Both the position numbers and the translations under genes were made by a program. Shown here piece after piece: positions 1-10,202 of a DNA stretch of 64,000 nt; the stretch's first letter is position 1, and every line of letters starts with the position of its first letter. Below the pieces are notes generated by a model. The model worked only from the letters and a program-made list of their open reading frames with translations, did not search any database and had not been told where the DNA came from. Where the stretch lies: positions 2,046,001 to 2,110,000 of the forward strand of contig NZ_FMIB01000002.1 in the NCBI RefSeq assembly GCF_900091475.1. Direction: 5' to 3'. The DNA is from Micromonospora chersina (GTDB lineage: Bacteria > Actinomycetota > Actinomycetes > Mycobacteriales > Micromonosporaceae).

Positions 1-156
1 CCGCGACCGGGCCTCCCGGAACGCGGCGTGGATGTCCTCGTCCACCCGTGCGACCCAGTCGACCCCGAAGGCGCCACGGCAGGCGGTGATGCCGTCGCGG
101 TAGAGGTCGCCGAGGGCCTCGACGGGGGTCTCTTCCGCACGCACGTCCGTTGTCAT
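1..156 (-). CDS. PhyH (phytanoyl-CoA dioxygenase)-like protein, N-terminal part, runs off window
   Basis: Only the first 52 codons are inside the window and the frame stays open to base 1. The visible N-terminus contains DLYRDGITACRGAFGVDW and then DEDIHAAFREARSR. These resemble the amino-terminal part of actinobacterial phytanoyl-CoA dioxygenase family proteins, which are Fe(II)/2-oxoglutarate oxygenases. The catalytic His-Asp-His residues would lie outside the window, so the assignment rests on the N-terminus alone and the substrate is unknown. The ATG at 156 is well supported: GAGGAGG lies about five bases upstream, and a promoter-like element with a 12-bp palindrome lies a further 30 bases up. 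The gene therefore probably has its own regulated promoter rather than depending on the deaminase gene 88 bases upstream. Confidence 0.5.
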   Translation of the reverse strand, partial: MTTDVRAEETPVEALGDLYRDGITACRGAFGVDWVARVDEDIHAAFREARSR

Positions 157-185
157 CGGGCCTCCTCGTCCGGGGGACGACCCGA

Positions 186-213
186 GTATTACAACGTTGT
201 ATATGGCTCGCAA
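186..213 (-). promoter_or_regulatory. Promoter with 12-bp palindromic operator for the PhyH-like gene
   Basis: Read on the minus strand, TTGCGA (213-208) and TAATAC (191-186) are separated by 16 bases and look like -35 and -10 elements. The spacer holds the perfect palindrome TACAACGTTGTA (190-201), which overlaps the edge of the -10. Its ACAACGTTGT core resembles operators of LacI-family sugar regulators in actinobacteria. That is family knowledge and no regulator gene is visible here. The position suggests repression. Predicted transcription starts near 179 and the start codon is at 156. Confidence 0.6.
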
Positions 214-244
214 GAGGAGCCGGAGCCACTCCTGGGAAGGGCCG

Positions 245-715
245 TCAGTCCTCGGCGGCCTGGCGGCTGCCCGGCACCACCGGCATGGGCCACACACCCG
301 TGCGCGGCGGCCCCGCCGGGACCTCGACCTGGTGGTCCGACCAGACGTACGTCTCGGGTAGCAGGTCGGTCACCGGGACCGCGCGCAGCGCGTCCGGCGG
401 CCCCACGATCACCCGGATCGACGGGAAGTAGTCGAGGAGCACCTGCCGGCACCGGCCGCAGGGCGGGATGACGCCCCGGCCCCGGTCCCCCACCGCCACG
501 ATGGTCTCCAGCTCGCCGGCGCCCTGGGTGGCCGCGGCGCCGATGGCCACCACCTCGGCGCAGGGGCCACCGGTGAAGTGGTAGACGTTCACGCCGGTGA
601 AGACCCGGCCGTCGGTGGTCCGCGCGGCGGCGGCGACGGTGTGGTTCTCGCTGCGGCAGCGCAGCTTCGCGACAGCGGTGGCGGCCTGCACCAGCGCCCG
701 GTCGGTGTCCCGCAT
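245..715 (-). CDS. Blasticidin S deaminase-like cytidine deaminase family protein
   Basis: This 156-residue zinc deaminase of the cytidine deaminase superfamily has the zinc-site motifs CAE (Cys52, Glu54) and PCGRC (Cys86, Cys89). Segments such as GVNVYHFTGGPCAE, SENHTVAAA-like residues near 23-31, and a PCGRCRQVLLD stretch followed by LLPETYVW closely match what I recall of Aspergillus terreus blasticidin S deaminase (BSD), more than housekeeping Cdd. The likely reaction is hydrolytic deamination of a cytosine moiety, possibly of a cytosine nucleoside antibiotic; that is inferred. Two ATGs lie in ATGATCATG. The one at 715 is better spaced from the GGGGAC ribosome site, and 721 is the alternative. 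A TAGAGT -10 candidate at 759-754 gives a short leader. hrpA diverges from it. Confidence 0.82.
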   Translation of the reverse strand: MRDTDRALVQAATAVAKLRCRSENHTVAAAARTTDGRVFTGVNVYHFTGGPCAEVVAIGAAATQGAGELETIVAVGDRGRGVIPPCGRCRQVLLDYFPSIRVIVGPPDALRAVPVTDLLPETYVWSDHQVEVPAGPPRTGVWPMPVVPGSRQAAED

Positions 716-753
716 GATCATCCGTCCCCGTCGTCGACCTCGCCTCGGCGGAA

Positions 754-759
754 ACTCTA
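754..759 (-). promoter_or_regulatory. Candidate -10 element of the deaminase gene
   Basis: TAGAGT on the minus strand fits the actinobacterial TANNNT pattern and would start a transcript near 747, about 32 bases before the ATG at 715. No convincing -35 is visible in this GC-rich stretch. Confidence 0.4.
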
Positions 760-866
760 GCCGGACCACCCGCCCCCACCTGGGAGGGCGCGCGGGGGGT
801 GGCCGGGGCCACCCGGCCCGGCGGCGGCCGCCCGGTAACCCGGGGGCGCTGCGCCGCGCGGCTGCC

Positions 867-872
867 TATCCT
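867..872 (+). promoter_or_regulatory. Candidate -10 element of hrpA
   Basis: TATCCT lies ten bases before the ATG at 883, so the transcript would have a leader of only about three or four bases. No clear -35 and no ribosome-binding site is visible. Confidence 0.4.
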
Positions 873-882
873 TGGCGACGAC

Positions 883-3800
883 ATGCAGAATCCAGCCGCA
901 CCCGCCGTACCCGAGACCGTCCGCGACCTGCACCGCCGCCTCTCCGCCCTCATGTTCCGCGACCAGCGCCGGCTCCAGCGCCGGGTGGACGGGGTACGGA
1001 AGCTGCGCGACCCGCAGCGACGGGAGTCGGCGCTGGCCGAGATCGCGGCCGACGTGGCCCGGGCCGAGGCGCGGCTGGCCGCCCGGCGGGCCGCCGTGCC
1101 GACGGTCACCTATCCGGCGCAGCTGCCGGTCAGCGAGCGCAAGGACGACATCGCCGCCGCCATCCGCGACCACCAGGTGGTGATCGTGGCCGGCGAGACC
1201 GGGTCCGGCAAGACCACCCAGCTGCCCAAGATCTGCCTGGAGCTGGGCCGCGGCGTCACCGGGCTGATCGGCCACACCCAGCCCCGGCGGCTCGCCGCGC
1301 GGACGGTGGCCGACCGGATCGCCGAGGAGCTGGGCACCGAGCTGGGCGACGTCGTCGGCTACAAGGTGCGCTTCACCGACCAGGTCGGCGACAACAGCCT
1401 GGTCAAGCTGATGACCGACGGCATCCTGCTGGCCGAGTTGCAGACCGACCGGATGCTGCGCCAGTACGACACTCTGATCATCGACGAGGCGCACGAGCGC
1501 AGCCTCAACATCGACTTCATCCTCGGCTACCTCCGGCAGCTGCTGCCCCGCCGCCCCGACCTCAAGGTGGTCATCACCTCGGCGACCATCGAGACCGACC
1601 GGTTCGCGAAGCACTTCGCCGACGCCGAGGGCAACCCGGCGCCCGTCGTCGAGGTGTCCGGGCGGACCTACCCGGTGGAGGTGCGCTACCGGCCGCTGGT
1701 CGAGGTCACCGAGGCCGAGGAGGAGGACGAGGCCGACGAGGAGAACGTCCGGGACCAGATCCAGGCCATCGGCGACGCCGTCGAGGAACTGGCCGCCGAG
1801 GGGCCCGGCGACATCCTGGTGTTCCTCAGCGGCGAGCGGGAGATCCGGGACACCGCCGACGCGCTCGGCAAGCTGGTGCAGAAGAAGCGCTCGCTGCTCG
1901 GCACCGAGATCCTTCCCCTCTACGCCCGGCTCTCCACGGCCGAGCAGCACCGCGTCTTCGCCCCGCACGCCGGGCGCCGGGTGGTCCTCGCCACCAACGT
2001 CGCGGAGACCTCGCTGACCGTCCCCGGCATCAAGTACGTGGTGGACCCGGGCACCGCCCGGATCTCCCGCTACTCCAGCCGGCTCAAGGTGCAGCGGCTG
2101 CCCATCGAGCCGGTGTCGCAGGCCAGCGCCAACCAGCGCAAGGGCCGCTGCGGCCGCACCTCGGACGGCATCTGCATCCGCCTCTACGACGAGCAGGACT
2201 TCGACAGTCGGCCCGAGTTCACCGACCCGGAGATCCTGCGCACCAACCTGGCCTCGGTCATCCTCCAGATGACCTCGATCGGCCTGGGCGACATCGGCGC
2301 GTTCCCGTTCATCGACCCGCCGGACCGGCGCAACGTCACCGACGGCGTGAACCTGCTGCACGAGCTGGGCGCGCTGAACCCGGCCGAGACCGACCCGGCG
2401 AAGCGGCTCACGGCACTCGGCCGGCGGCTGGCCCAGCTCCCCGTCGACCCCCGGCTGGCCCGGATGGTCCTCGAAGGCGAGCGCAACGGCTGCGCCACCG
2501 AGGTGATCGTGATCGCCGCCGCGCTCTCCATCCAGGACCCGCGCGAGCGGCCCGCCGACAAGCAGGCCCAGGCCGACCAGGCGCACGCCCGGTTCGCCGA
2601 CCGGGAGTCGGACTTCGTCGCGTACCTGAACCTGTGGCGCTACCTGCGCGAGCAGCAGCGGGAGCTGTCCTCCAGCGCCTTCCGGCGGATGTGCAAGGCC
2701 GAGTACCTGAACTACCTGCGGGTACGCGAGTGGCAGGACATCGTCAGCCAGCTCCGCCAGGTGCTGCGTACCTCGGACAGGGGTGAGGGCCGGCGCGGGG
2801 GCGGCGCGGACCTGCCCGAGGAGATCGACACCCCGAAGGTGCACCAGTCCCTGCTGCCCGGCCTGCTCTCCCACCTGGGGCTCAAGGACGCGCAGAAGCA
2901 CGAGTACCTGGGCGCGCGCGGCGCGAAGTTCGCGATCTTCCCGGGCTCGGCGCTGTTCAAGAAACCGCCGCGCTGGGTGATGGCCGCCGAGCTGGTGGAG
3001 ACCTCCCGGCTCTGGGGCCGGGTGGCCGGGCGGGTCGAGCCCGAGTGGGTCGAGCCGCTCGCCCAGCACCTGGTGAAGCGCAGCTACAGCGAGCCGCACT
3101 GGGAGAAGAAGCAGGCCGCCGTGATGGCCTACGAGAAGGTCACCCTGTACGGCATCCCGATCGTCACCTCCCGCAAGGTCAATTTCGGCCGGATCGACCC
3201 GGCGCTGAGCCGCGAACTGTTCATCCGGCACGCCCTCGTGGAGGGCGACTGGCAGACCCACCACCAGTTCTGGCGGGACAACCAGCGGCTGCTGACCGAG
3301 GTGGAGGAGCTGGAGAACCGGGCCCGGCGGCGGGACATCCTGGTCGACGACGAGACGATCTTCCACTTCTACGACCAGCGGATCCCCGCCGACGTGGTCT
3401 CCGGCCGGCACTTCGACACCTGGTGGAAGAAGACCCGGCGGGAGCGCCCGGAGCTGCTCACCTTCACCCGCGAGCTGCTGATCAATTCCGGGCGCGGCGG
3501 CGTGGACGAGACCGACTACCCGGACGAGTGGCGGGCCGACGGGGTCGCCCTGCCGCTCACCTACACCTTCGACCCGGGCACCCCGACCGACGGCGTCACC
3601 GTGGACATCCCGCTGCCGCTGCTCAACCAGGTGCCCGCGGAGAGCTTCGACTGGCAGGTGCCCGGCCTGCGCGAGGAACTGGTGATCGCGCTGATCCGGT
3701 CGCTGCCCAAGTCGATCCGCCGCAACTTCGTGCCGGTGCCGGACTACGCCCGGGCGGCGCTCGCGCAGATGCCGGCCGGCGAGGAGCCGCTGCTCGACGC

Positions 3801-4878
3801 GCTGGCCCGGCAACTGCGCCGGATGACCGGGGTGACCGTGCCGCCGGACGCCTGGGACGTCGGCAAGCTGCCGCCGCACCTGCGGGTCACCTTCCGGGTG
3901 CTCGGCGACGACGACAAGCCGGTCGCCGAGGGCAAGGACCTGCCGGCCCTGCAACGCGAGCTGCGCCAGGAGGTACGCCAGGTCGTCGCCGCCGCCGCGC
4001 CGGACGTGGCCCGGACCGGGCTGACCGGGTGGGACATCGGCACCCTGCCGCGCACCATCGAGCAGGTCCGTGCGGGGTACGCGGTGACCGCGTACCCGGC
4101 CCTTGTCGACGAGGGCACGACCGTCGGGGTGAAGGTGTTCGACTCCCCCGCCGAGCAGGAGGCGGCGCACTGGGCCGGCACCCGGCGGCTGCTCCGGCTG
4201 ACCGTGCCATCCCCGGCGAAGTTCCTCCAGGGGCGGCTCAGCAACGAGGCCAAGCTGGCGCTGTCCCGCAACCCGCACGGCGGGGTGCCGGCGCTCATCG
4301 AGGACGCCGCGGGCGCGGCCATCGACAAGCTCATGGCCGACGCGGGCGGCCCGGCCTGGGACGCCGAGGGCTTCGCGGCGCTGCGCGACCGGGTGCGCGC
4401 CGACCTGGTCGACACAGTGGTCGAGGTGATGGGCCGGGTCCGGCAGGTGCTGGCCGCCGCGTACGCCGTGGAGCAGCGGCTCGGCGCCACCCGGAACCTG
4501 GCCGTGGTGGCCGCCCTGGCCGACATCCGCAACCAGCTCGGCGGCCTGGTGCACAAGGGTTTCATCACCGAGGCCGGGTACGCCCGCCTGCCCGACCTGC
4601 TGCGCTACCTGACCGCGATCGAGCGCCGGCTGGACCGGCTGCCCGGCAACCCGCAGCGGGACAAGCAGCAGCAGGACCGGATCGCCGCGGTGCAGAAGGA
4701 GTACCAGGACCTGCTCGCCGCGCTGCCGCCCGCGAAGCGGCAGTCCACGGCGGCCCGGCAGATCCGCTGGATGATCGAGGAGCTGCGGGTGAACGTCTTC
4801 GCCCAGGCGCTCGGCACCCCGTACCCGGTGTCGGAGCAGCGCATCTACCGCGCCATGGACGAGGCCGAGGGCCGCTAG
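883..4878 (+). CDS. hrpA: DEAH-box ATP-dependent RNA helicase HrpA
   Basis: This cytoplasmic 1331-residue protein matches the roughly 1300 residues usual for HrpA, an RNA helicase implicated in mRNA processing and rescue of stalled ribosomes. The motifs run in order: Walker A GETGSGKTT (about 104-112), DEAH (201-204), SAT (233-235) and helicase motif VI QRKGRCGR (418-425). An acidic insert (EAEEEDEADEE) lies between the two RecA domains. The long C-terminal half is the HrpA-specific region (DUF3418 type). The ATG at 883 is chosen over an in-frame upstream start at 799 because homology begins just after it and a -10 candidate lies immediately upstream. Its stop is nested with that of the convergent LysR gene in the tetranucleotide CTAG (4875-4878). 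Confidence 0.95.
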   Translation: MQNPAAPAVPETVRDLHRRLSALMFRDQRRLQRRVDGVRKLRDPQRRESALAEIAADVARAEARLAARRAAVPTVTYPAQLPVSERKDDIAAAIRDHQVVIVAGETGSGKTTQLPKICLELGRGVTGLIGHTQPRRLAARTVADRIAEELGTELGDVVGYKVRFTDQVGDNSLVKLMTDGILLAELQTDRMLRQYDTLIIDEAHERSLNIDFILGYLRQLLPRRPDLKVVITSATIETDRFAKHFADAEGNPAPVVEVSGRTYPVEVRYRPLVEVTEAEEEDEADEENVRDQIQAIGDAVEELAAEGPGDILVFLSGEREIRDTADALGKLVQKKRSLLGTEILPLYARLSTAEQHRVFAPHAGRRVVLATNVAETSLTVPGIKYVVDPGTARISRYSSRLKVQRLPIEPVSQASANQRKGRCGRTSDGICIRLYDEQDFDSRPEFTDPEILRTNLASVILQMTSIGLGDIGAFPFIDPPDRRNVTDGVNLLHELGALNPAETDPAKRLTALGRRLAQLPVDPRLARMVLEGERNGCATEVIVIAAALSIQDPRERPADKQAQADQAHARFADRESDFVAYLNLWRYLREQQRELSSSAFRRMCKAEYLNYLRVREWQDIVSQLRQVLRTSDRGEGRRGGGADLPEEIDTPKVHQSLLPGLLSHLGLKDAQKHEYLGARGAKFAIFPGSALFKKPPRWVMAAELVETSRLWGRVAGRVEPEWVEPLAQHLVKRSYSEPHWEKKQAAVMAYEKVTLYGIPIVTSRKVNFGRIDPALSRELFIRHALVEGDWQTHHQFWRDNQRLLTEVEELENRARRRDILVDDETIFHFYDQRIPADVVSGRHFDTWWKKTRRERPELLTFTRELLINSGRGGVDETDYPDEWRADGVALPLTYTFDPGTPTDGVTVDIPLPLLNQVPAESFDWQVPGLREELVIALIRSLPKSIRRNFVPVPDYARAALAQMPAGEEPLLDALARQLRRMTGVTVPPDAWDVGKLPPHLRVTFRVLGDDDKPVAEGKDLPALQRELRQEVRQVVAAAAPDVARTGLTGWDIGTLPRTIEQVRAGYAVTAYPALVDEGTTVGVKVFDSPAEQEAAHWAGTRRLLRLTVPSPAKFLQGRLSNEAKLALSRNPHGGVPALIEDAAGAAIDKLMADAGGPAWDAEGFAALRDRVRADLVDTVVEVMGRVRQVLAAAYAVEQRLGATRNLAVVAALADIRNQLGGLVHKGFITEAGYARLPDLLRYLTAIERRLDRLPGNPQRDKQQQDRIAAVQKEYQDLLAALPPAKRQSTAARQIRWMIEELRVNVFAQALGTPYPVSEQRIYRAMDEAEGR

Positions 4879-5804
4879 AGGGGTTCCACCCCGGCGGGGA
4901 GTTGGTCGGCGGCGGTGGCGTCGTGGACGTACTCCAGCAGGATGCGACGCAGTTCCCGGCCGGCGTGGGTGGGCACCACGTCGCGGCGGCGGGCCACCGC
5001 GATGGTCCGGCGGACGCCGGGCGGGACGAGCCGGGTGACCCGGATGCCCGCCCGGCGGGCCACCACGATGCCGGGAACCAGGGCGACGCCGAGCCCGGCC
5101 TCGACGAAGCTGAGCACGGCGTCCATCTCGCCGCCGTCGACCGAGAGGGTCGGTTCGAAGCCGGCCGCCCGGCACGCCTGGAGGGTGGCGTCGCGCAGGT
5201 CGTAGCCCTCGCGGAACATCACCAGGGGCAGGTCGCGCAGGTCGGTGATGCGCACCTCGCCCCGCCCGTCGGCGGCCGGCAGCGGGTCGACCGAGGCGAC
5301 CACCAGGCTCTCCCGCAGGATCGGGTCGGCGCGCAGACCGGGGTCGGTGCCGGTCGAGGGCTCGATGATCAGCGCCAGGTCGAGGTCGCCGCGGAGCAGG
5401 TCGCGGACGAGGTCCTGCGAGCCGCCCTCCTCGACGCGCAGGTCGACGGTGGGGTGGGCGTCGCGGAACCGGCGCAGCACCGGGGGCGCCAGCGAGGTGG
5501 CCAGGCTGGGCGTGGCGCCGAGCCGGACCCGGCCCCGGCGCAGCCCGACCAGCTCCTGCACCTCGCGGGTGGCGGTGTCCACGTCGGCGAGGATCCGCTT
5601 GGCCAGCGGCAGCAGCACCTCGCCGGCCGCCGTGAGGGTGATGTTGCCCCTTACCCGCTCGAAGAGCGGGGCTCCCAGGTCGGTCTCCAGGGCGTGAATT
5701 TGCTTACTGAGAGAAGGCTGGGTGATGCCCACCAGATCGGCAGCTTGGGTGAAATGTCGTACTTCTGCGACCGCGACGAAGTACCGGAGCTGATGGAGCT
5801 GCAT
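4875..5804 (-). CDS. LysR-family transcriptional regulator, divergent from sdhCAB
   Basis: The 309-residue protein has the typical LysR layout: a winged helix-turn-helix at about residues 3-62 (FTQAADLVGITQPSLSKQI is its recognition part), a linker helix, and a periplasmic-binding-protein-like effector domain from about 90. It faces away from the succinate dehydrogenase operon with very little intergenic DNA, the classic arrangement of an autoregulated LysR gene controlling its neighbour. Control of sdh is therefore inferred, with a metabolite co-inducer not identifiable from sequence. A TAAGCT -10 (5816-5811) lies six bases before the ATG, so the message is probably leaderless. The candidate operator ATAGC-N5-GCTAT overlaps that -10. 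It converges with hrpA and overlaps it by four bases. Confidence 0.92.
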   Translation of the reverse strand: MQLHQLRYFVAVAEVRHFTQAADLVGITQPSLSKQIHALETDLGAPLFERVRGNITLTAAGEVLLPLAKRILADVDTATREVQELVGLRRGRVRLGATPSLATSLAPPVLRRFRDAHPTVDLRVEEGGSQDLVRDLLRGDLDLALIIEPSTGTDPGLRADPILRESLVVASVDPLPAADGRGEVRITDLRDLPLVMFREGYDLRDATLQACRAAGFEPTLSVDGGEMDAVLSFVEAGLGVALVPGIVVARRAGIRVTRLVPPGVRRTIAVARRRDVVPTHAGRELRRILLEYVHDATAADQLPAGVEPL

Positions 5805-5805
5805 C

Positions 5806-5874
5806 TGTATAGCTTATGGCTATCAAGACTGCGAAGTCGATGCATTGGACGCCTGATCGAACTGCTCCTAGCGT
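5806..5874. promoter_or_regulatory. lysR-sdhC divergent control region with LysR-type operator
   Basis: An interrupted palindrome ATAGC-TTATG-GCTAT occupies 5809-5823 and contains a T-N11-A core as expected for LysR regulators. On the minus strand TAAGCT (5816-5811) with a weak TCGACT -35 (5840-5835) would start lysR without a leader. On the plus strand TTGGAC (5845-5850), an 18-base spacer and TAGCGT (5869-5874) would start sdhC at about 5881-5882, exactly at a GTG codon. The operator thus overlaps the lysR promoter and lies upstream of the sdh -35, which fits autorepression plus activation of sdh. Confidence 0.6.
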
Positions 5875-5881
5875 CGATCGC

Positions 5882-6571
5882 GTGGTAATCACGAAAACTC
5901 GGTCGCCCATCCGCTCCAACGTCGGCCTCAAGGCCGTCATGGCGGTGACGGGCATCATCCTGGTGCTGTTCCTGGTCGCGCACATGCTCGGCAACCTGAA
6001 GATCTTCACGGGCGAGACCTCGTTCGACCACTACGCGCACTGGCTGCGCGAGATCGGCACGCCGCTGCTGCCGTCGACCTGGTACCTGTGGATCCAGCGC
6101 ACGGTGCTCACCGTGGCCGTGCTCGCGCACATCGTCTCGGCCACCGTGCTGGCCCGGCGCGCGCGGGCGGCCCGCCCGGTCCGGTACGCGCACCGCCGGA
6201 AGATCCACGTCAACTACGCGGCCCGCACGATGCGCTGGGGTGGTGTGATCATCCTGCTCTTCGTGATCTACCACATCCTGGACCTGACCACGGGTCACCT
6301 GAACCCGCAGGGCGACGCGGCCAACCCGTACGGCAACGTGGTCCAGGACTTCGCGGCGGACCGCTGGTACGTCACGCTCTTCTACACCCTGGCGATCGTC
6401 ACGCTCGGCTTCCACCTGCGGCACGGCGCCTTCAGCGCGTTCCGCAGCCTCGGCCAGCAGACCCCCAAGGGCGAGCGCCGGGCGCGCGCCGCGGCCCTGG
6501 TCTTCGCCGTCGCGCTCTGCGCCGGCTACCTGGTGGTCCCGTTCGCCGTACTCACCGGATTGGTGGCCTGA
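5882..6571 (+). CDS. sdhC: Succinate dehydrogenase cytochrome b / membrane anchor subunit
   Basis: This is the membrane subunit of a succinate:quinone oxidoreductase, about 229 residues with five hydrophobic segments. It is a single anchor of the two-heme type (no separate SdhD follows). His residues in [22 protein letters not shown] and GFHLRHGAF are candidate heme ligands. An in-frame ATG exists at 5816, but it falls inside the presumed LysR operator and its first 22 codons look non-conserved. The GTG at 5882 is preferred because a -35/-10 pair places transcription start on it. It is followed by sdhA after a single base, so the three subunits form one operon. Confidence 0.9.
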   Translation: MVITKTRSPIRSNVGLKAVMAVTGIILVLFLVAHMLGNLKIFTGETSFDHYAHWLREIGTPLLPSTWYLWIQRTVLTVAVLAHIVSATVLARRARAARPVRYAHRRKIHVNYAARTMRWGGVIILLFVIYHILDLTTGHLNPQGDAANPYGNVVQDFAADRWYVTLFYTLAIVTLGFHLRHGAFSAFRSLGQQTPKGERRARAAALVFAVALCAGYLVVPFAVLTGLVA

Positions 6572-6572
6572 C

Positions 6573-8503
<1,931 letters not shown>

Positions 8504-8507
<4 letters not shown>

Positions 8508-9265
8508 ACCTGACCCTGCGCATCTGGCGCCAGAAGGGCCCCGAGGACAAGGGTCAGATGGTGACCTACCAGGTGCAGGACGTGTCCCCGGACATGTCCT
8601 TCCTGGAGATGCTCGACGTGCTCAACGAGCGGCTCATCCTCGACGGCGACGAGCCGGTCGCGTTCGACCACGACTGCCGCGAGGGCATTTGCGGCATGTG
8701 CAGCCTCATGATCAACGGTGAGGCGCACGGCCCGCAGCGCGGCACCACCGCGTGCCAGCTGCACATGCGGCAGTTCTCCGACGGCGACACGATCGACATC
8801 GAGCCGTGGCGGGCCCGGGCCTTCCCGGTGGTCAAGGACCTGGTGGTCGACCGGAACGCCTTCGACAAGATCATCTCGGCCGGTGGCTACATCACCGCGC
8901 CGACCGGCAGCGCCCCCGAGGCGCACTCCACGCCGGTGGCCAAGGCCGACGCGGACGCCGCCTTCTCCTCGGCCGCCTGCATCGGCTGCGGCGCCTGCGT
9001 GGCCGCCTGCCCGAACGGCTCCGGCATGCTGTTCACCGCCGCCAAGATCACCCAGCTCTCGCTGCTGCCGCAGGGCCAGCCCGAGCGGTACACCCGGGTG
9101 ATCGGCATGGTGGACGCGCACGACGAGGCCGGCTTCGGCGGCTGCACCAACATCGGCGAGTGCGCGGCGGCCTGCCCGAAGGGCATCCCGCTGAACACCA
9201 TCGGCCGGCTCAACCGGGACTACCTCAAGGCGACGTCCAAGCGCGCCGGCACCCCGGGCTCCTGA
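8504..9265 (+). CDS. sdhB: Succinate dehydrogenase iron-sulfur subunit
   Basis: This 253-residue electron-transfer subunit links the flavoprotein to the membrane heme/quinone site. A plant-ferredoxin-type [2Fe-2S] site is formed by Cys58, Cys63, Cys66 and Cys84. The first bacterial-ferredoxin group is [12 protein letters not shown] (Cys159, 162, 165, 169), and the second is [15 protein letters not shown]. Together these supply the [4Fe-4S] and [3Fe-4S] clusters. The GTG start overlaps the sdhA stop. A strong intrinsic terminator follows at 9288-9328, so sdhCAB is a three-gene operon. Confidence 0.97.
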
Positions 9266-9287
9266 GCCCCGGCCGTCGAGCCACCCC

Positions 9288-9328
9288 GACCGCCGCGCCC
9301 CGCACCGGGGCGCGGCGGTCGCCCTTTT
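9288..9328 (+). terminator. Intrinsic terminator of sdhCAB
   Basis: A perfect 15-bp stem (9288-9302 with 9306-9320; the arm begins GACCGCCGCG) closes a three-base loop. It is followed a few bases later by TTTT, 23 bases after the sdhB stop. It is the only hairpin seen in the window with a clear T-run. Confidence 0.85.
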
Positions 9329-9522
9329 CCGGGGTACGCGAGGCGCCCGCCGCTGCAGTGGCGACCCCGTTCGCGGCAGGGGCAGCGGACGGGCGGCGGC
9401 TCGGATAGTCTGCGTCGCTCGATCGACGTCCCGACACGGGAGCAGGTGCCGTGCGTCCTGAACGTCGGCGCTGGCGGCCCCCCGAGCCGCGCTCAGAAGG
9501 CGGTCAACGGAAGGACGCGGCG

Positions 9523-10164
9523 ATGACCCGATGGACGGAGAGCATCGAACTGCCGAGCGCGTGGGTCCATGCGTACGGGCCGCGGGTCTGCGCCCGGCAC
9601 GGCGAGCCGGCCGAGGACCTGCGGAGGGTGACGCTCCGACCGAAGATGCCGGCCTGGGTCTGGATCTGCGCCGTCGTGGCGGGCGGCACCCTCGGCTTCG
9701 CCTGCGGTGTGTTCGCGGCGGTGCCCGTGGCGCTCCTCACCGCCATTGTCGAGCGTCAGGTCCGGAAGCCGATGAATGTGCCGGGCTGGCCGTACTGCCC
9801 GCGCTGTTTCACTCTGCACCGGATCTCCGTGGTCGGCACGGCCGCCGTGGTGCTCGGTCTTGCCACCTACGTTCTGGGGTTCGCACTGTTCCTGCTCGGC
9901 GTCCTGCGGCACAGCCCAGGCGTACCGAGCGACGGCACCCTCGCGCTGATCATGGTCGGAAGCCTGCTTGCTCTCGCCGGGGCGTTGACGCGTCCCTGGT
10001 TCTCCTGGCAGAAACTCGCGGGCGCGCACGTGTCGAGAGATCACGGGATCGTGCGGGTCGTGGCGCACGGACGGTTCGCCGCTGACGTCCGGGAGCGGCT
10101 CACGGCCCGGACCGGCCGCGCGAGAGGTGGCCGGGACCTGCTTCAAGCCGACCCCCGCGGGTAG
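9523..10164 (+). CDS. Membrane protein of unknown function with Cys pairs
   Basis: I do not recognise a named family. The protein is 213 residues from the ATG at 9523, which has AAGGA eight bases upstream and is preferred over an in-frame GTG at 9451. Hydrophobic segments form two hairpins: around residues 49-75 (a continuous hydrophobic stretch after RPKMPAWVW) and around 108-165. Between them is a cytoplasmic-looking loop with YCPRC, a CxxC pair typical of a small metal site, and CARHGEP lies near the N-terminus. The C-terminus is basic and soluble. The zinc-ribbon-like pair and the membrane hairpins suggest a membrane sensor or scaffold, but this is a guess. It stands alone between the sdh terminator and the alcohol dehydrogenase gene. 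A TAGTCT -10 candidate lies at 9406-9411. Confidence 0.7.
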   Translation: MTRWTESIELPSAWVHAYGPRVCARHGEPAEDLRRVTLRPKMPAWVWICAVVAGGTLGFACGVFAAVPVALLTAIVERQVRKPMNVPGWPYCPRCFTLHRISVVGTAAVVLGLATYVLGFALFLLGVLRHSPGVPSDGTLALIMVGSLLALAGALTRPWFSWQKLAGAHVSRDHGIVRVVAHGRFAADVRERLTARTGRARGGRDLLQADPRG

Positions 10165-10202
10165 CAGTCCGATGGACGGCACCACAGAGGGGACATTCAG
10201 GC

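Noticed and set aside
757..5175. Very long open frame on the minus strand opposite hrpA, and similar long antisense frames opposite sdhA (6552-8483) and glgB (39890-41488)
   Set aside because: These are shadows caused by third-position GC bias. Their translations are rich in Gly/Leu/Val/Arg, match no family and lie over well-supported conserved genes.
5816..5881. ATG at 5816 as the start of sdhC
   Set aside because: It falls inside the inverted repeat proposed as LysR operator, and the extra 22 residues show no family-like sequence. GTG 5882 fits the promoter better.
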